Below, piece by piece: positions 62,215-64,000 of a DNA stretch of 64,000 nucleotides (the first letter of the stretch is position 1; every line of letters starts with the position of its first letter). The stretch covers positions 132,349,389 through 132,413,388 of the forward strand of contig CANTUZ010000002.1 in assembly GCA_947846985.1 (NCBI GenBank), given 5' to 3'. Both the position numbers and the translations under genes were made by a program. Under the pieces are notes generated by a model. The model did not search any database. It was not told the DNA's origin and saw only the letters and a list, made by a program, of their open reading frames with translations. This DNA comes from Fratercula arctica. Its lineage: Eukaryota > Chordata > Aves > Charadriiformes > Alcidae.

Positions 62215-63020
62215 CTGCATGCCTTACATTCAAGAGCAGGAAGAAAAGACGTTGAGAAACGCTACCATATGATATTGATAGGAAAAGCAGAATACCTTGC
62301 ATGTCTGCTATCTTTACATTTCTCCTATCCTTATGAGCACTGCAGGAATCTCACTTTTACAGCAAAGAAGATGGATTGAGAAGGCGAATACTTTTGTGTT
62401 ACTTATGGTCTCAATCAGCAGGAGCTCTCCATGTGATATGACACCTGAGGGCCCTGTAAGTTCTGAGTTTATTAATAGACACCTGTCCAACTTATTTTCC
62501 AAGAAGCATCGGGTGTATATAATGGCTGGACTAGCAAGCATGATTGGGCCTCTGCAATCATCTTTCATAGCTCTGGCTATGAAGAAGAGGCACCAATTCT
62601 CAATCAACCCTTACAGAGCGAGGTTCCCATAGGTCCCAGCAGTGTCTCTAAAAGGAGAACTCCAGGGTGCAGGCTCATTACCATATCATCCAATCTCGCA
62701 GTGCTAACTTTTTTTCCCCTCGGACCTTTATACTTTGCAGTGCCAACTAATTCTCCAATTATCAAGTGTTCTGTAAGACAAGTAATTGCAGGAGGACATC
62801 TCTTGAAGGTACAGCAGCCTGCAGTCCAAATGTTGCATTCTTTAACCCTTCAATTCACAATGAGAGCAGCCTGTATTTTGGCAGTTACTTACAGCATATA
62901 ATAGATCTTTCTCAAACTGAAGACTCTCAGTTGACTGGAACCTCAGCTATTGTGATTTCTAGGGCTAATGAGGCTCTGCTGACTATAACGCTACTTATGT
63001 TTTCTGATGTAGGATAAATT
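62215..63020. promoter_or_regulatory. Candidate conserved element, open on both strands
   Basis: About 800 bases of even composition without low-complexity sequence. On the plus strand a 99-codon frame runs from ATG 62333 to a stop at 62632, and the minus strand is open over nearly the same interval (62314-62607). Further plus frames are open at 62701-62901 and 62766-63017. No known domain, acceptor or donor set ties them together, and openness on both strands points to composition rather than coding. A conserved regulatory block or an unrecognised exon are both possible. Confidence 0.28.
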
Positions 63021-64000
63021 CAAAGTCAAGGAATCTCTCAAATTTTTTCAGGAAACTCAAAGCCCTACGACAGAATCTGTATCTAAAAGGTGCCTCACAA
63101 ATTGGTATGTCTAGGAGAGAGTGCAGAAAAAGAGAAGTAACATAAAAATGAATTGAATGCGTTTTTAAAGAAAATTGAAGGTTTTTTTTTTTTTAATATA
63201 TAACCTGATACCTTAACTAATGTTAAGCAGTCTGAAGTGTAGAAGTCCCAGAAACTTTGAATTCAGGTAACATAGATGAGGATAAGGAGTCTCAGGAAGA
63301 GCAGAAGTATATAAATGTGATTTAAGGCTCAGACTTTCTCCATGTATTTTTGTAGCTTTCAAGTGCCTTGCAATGTTAAGTAAAATAATATTGTTTCCTC
63401 CTCCAATAATGTTCACTGACTTCTCTACATATATGGCACAGTATTAGCACATAGGACATTTTGGCATTTTCACAAATGTTTTCTCAGTTACATGCTATGT
63501 ATTCTGTCTCTCAGATGCCAACATATTCATGTACAAATAAACAGCAGATTATTTCAGAACAGTTGGTGAAAGGAGTTCCAGAAAAATATTAGAAAATGAT
63601 TCAATATAATTGTTTGGAGGAAGATTAAATAATGTGTAAAGGATTAAGTATAGGAGAGTAGTCCAAGAAAAATGGAGCAGTTCACTGAAACATGGCTATT
63701 CCCTTTAGCTGTCCCCTAAATCCTCTAAGTGGAAACAGACAAATACACAGAGGGGTTACTGGGAATGGAAAAATCTGGTTTGAGAAGGAAGGACCAAAAT
63801 ACATTGACCAAGAAACAGAGGAAAACTATTTGATAAAGTTGAACTCATATGCTGAGTGAATTCAAGGATAGATTTCAATAGCAGGAAGGCAGGTTTTGAA
63901 TAGCTGAAAAAATTAAGGTGCTGTGCAGTGCAGAAAAAGGTTGTGGTATTTAATTTCTTGTAGTGGGATAGCATTTGGAAACAGGAGTGGTTTAGGGTGG
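63021..64000. other. AT-rich sequence, nothing recognised
   Basis: T-run at about 63182-63195. No supported exon, RNA gene or repeat family up to the window end. Confidence 0.35.

Noticed and set aside
1..64000. Prokaryotic-type systems (operons, CRISPR, toxin-antitoxin, phage)
   Set aside because: Base composition, splice-type signals, a CpG island and CR1 LINEs all identify vertebrate nuclear DNA. Nothing prokaryotic was seen.

Overview
The window looks like nuclear DNA from a bird. It is AT-rich and sparsely genic. Its interspersed repeats are almost all CR1-type LINE fragments, recognisable from reverse-transcriptase peptide motifs and from 3' tails built on repeats of the 8-mer ATTCTATG, with no Alu, B1/B2 or L1 sequence seen. 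There are no prokaryotic operons, rRNA genes or CRISPR arrays. The species cannot be named from the sequence.

Layout. About 1455-2515 is a strong CpG island with a CCAAT box, GC boxes and good splice-donor matches on both strands. It is best read as a promoter, possibly bidirectional, but I could not identify the gene it serves. From 2.5 to 64 kb the sequence looks like a long intron or intergenic DNA. CR1 pieces lie near 7.0, 12.5, 12.9-13.6, 16.6, 17.6-18.2, 22.3, 30.5-31.1, 36.7-38.3, 41.3, 43.1, 50.7, 52.4-53.2 and 59.1 kb. There are one or two old MIR-like SINE copies (5.5 and 48.6 kb), a possible decayed LTR-like element (13.9-14.6 kb), several short tandem duplications, a near-perfect hairpin (5.0 kb) and many homopolymer or low-complexity tracts.

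No complete protein-coding gene is supported. Most open frames of 60-130 codons look like chance or CR1 remnants. The best exon candidates are two plus-strand segments, 21734-21793 and 27883-28045. Both have good acceptor and donor signals, each is open in only one frame, and the two frames are phase-compatible. They could belong to a long-intron transcript starting at the CpG island, but their product is unrecognised. A minus-strand segment at 3855-4110 also has good splice signals but carries an in-frame stop.

Several tracts (45.6-46.0, 54.5-55.1, 60.8-61.6 and 62.2-63.0 kb) have the mixed composition and homeodomain- or POU-like motifs typical of conserved non-coding enhancers in vertebrate gene deserts. 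That is inference only and needs alignment. I found no clear novel multi-gene system; the findings list what would repay checking.
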